Origin: Brevibacillus choshinensis
GTDB lineage: Bacteria; Bacillota; Bacilli; Brevibacillales; Brevibacillaceae
Assembly: GCF_016811915.1 (NCBI RefSeq)
Contig: NZ_CP069127.1
Location: 2,517,001 to 2,581,000 of the forward strand
DNA: 64,000 nt
Direction of reading: 5' to 3'
How positions within the stretch are numbered: position 1 is the stretch's first letter; each line of letters starts with the position of its first letter. The position numbers and the translations under genes are program-made. Shown here one piece after another: positions 63,551 to 64,000 of the stretch. The notes beneath the pieces were generated by a model. That model worked only from the letters and a program-made list of their open reading frames with translations. It did no database searches and was not told where the DNA came from.

Positions 63551-64000
<450 letters not shown>

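Overview
This window looks like chromosome from a spore-forming Bacillota of the Paenibacillaceae, most likely Brevibacillus or a close relative. The gene order dapB-mgsA-bshB1-bshA-cca-birA-panB-panC-panD-dinG-tseB-asnS-dnaD is the Bacillus housekeeping order. Bacillithiol genes, DnaD, a YheC/YheD coat-type ATP-grasp protein and a SwrC-type RND pump agree with this, as do strong AGGAGG ribosome sites with many GTG and TTG starts. No search was possible, so the genus is an inference. No rRNA, tRNA, CRISPR array or prophage was seen.

Region 1 (1-24 kb) is core metabolism and replication: the 3' part of dapB, methylglyoxal and bacillithiol genes, CCA-adding enzyme, biotin repressor/ligase and pantothenate synthesis behind a long leader with its own terminator. 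A TPR protein, DinG, a metallo-beta-lactamase-fold protein that has lost its metal ligands, Rex and an MTA/SAH deaminase follow. Next come TseB, a two-gene module of a membrane-anchored protein plus a compact FtsH-like AAA protease, a protein with 55 register-perfect decapeptide repeats, AsnS and DnaD.

Region 2 (23.8-30.8 kb) is a tightly packed surface-glycan operon: a coiled-coil protein, three glycosyltransferases, a sugar nucleotidyltransferase, a nucleotide-sugar epimerase and UDP-glucose dehydrogenase. The last two suggest UDP-uronic acid precursors for a spore or cell-surface polymer.

Region 3 (30.9-44.8 kb) carries PepF, an RND adaptor/pump pair, an SDR with altered catalytic residues, a YajQ protein, an acyl-CoA synthetase broken by frameshifts, a GNAT enzyme, and leuCD facing a divergent LysR regulator.

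Region 4 (44.9-59.2 kb) is accessory and varied: a lipoprotein sortase beside a tiny His/Lys-rich exported protein ending in MPKTG, a thioredoxin, an RluA pseudouridine synthase, YheC/D, GNAT and NUDIX enzymes, an amidase, TrhO and dUTPase. An intact 1271-bp IS3-family element sits inside the loop of the terminator after the dUTPase gene. A DUF3846-like protein, an FAD oxidoreductase, a small haem-copper-oxidase-like membrane protein and an FUSC-type protein follow.

Region 5 (59.2-64 kb) is a sulfate ABC uptake operon (binding protein, CysT, CysW, CysA) behind a near-consensus promoter, then a very small minus-strand gene and the start of an ABC-F ATPase cut by the window end.
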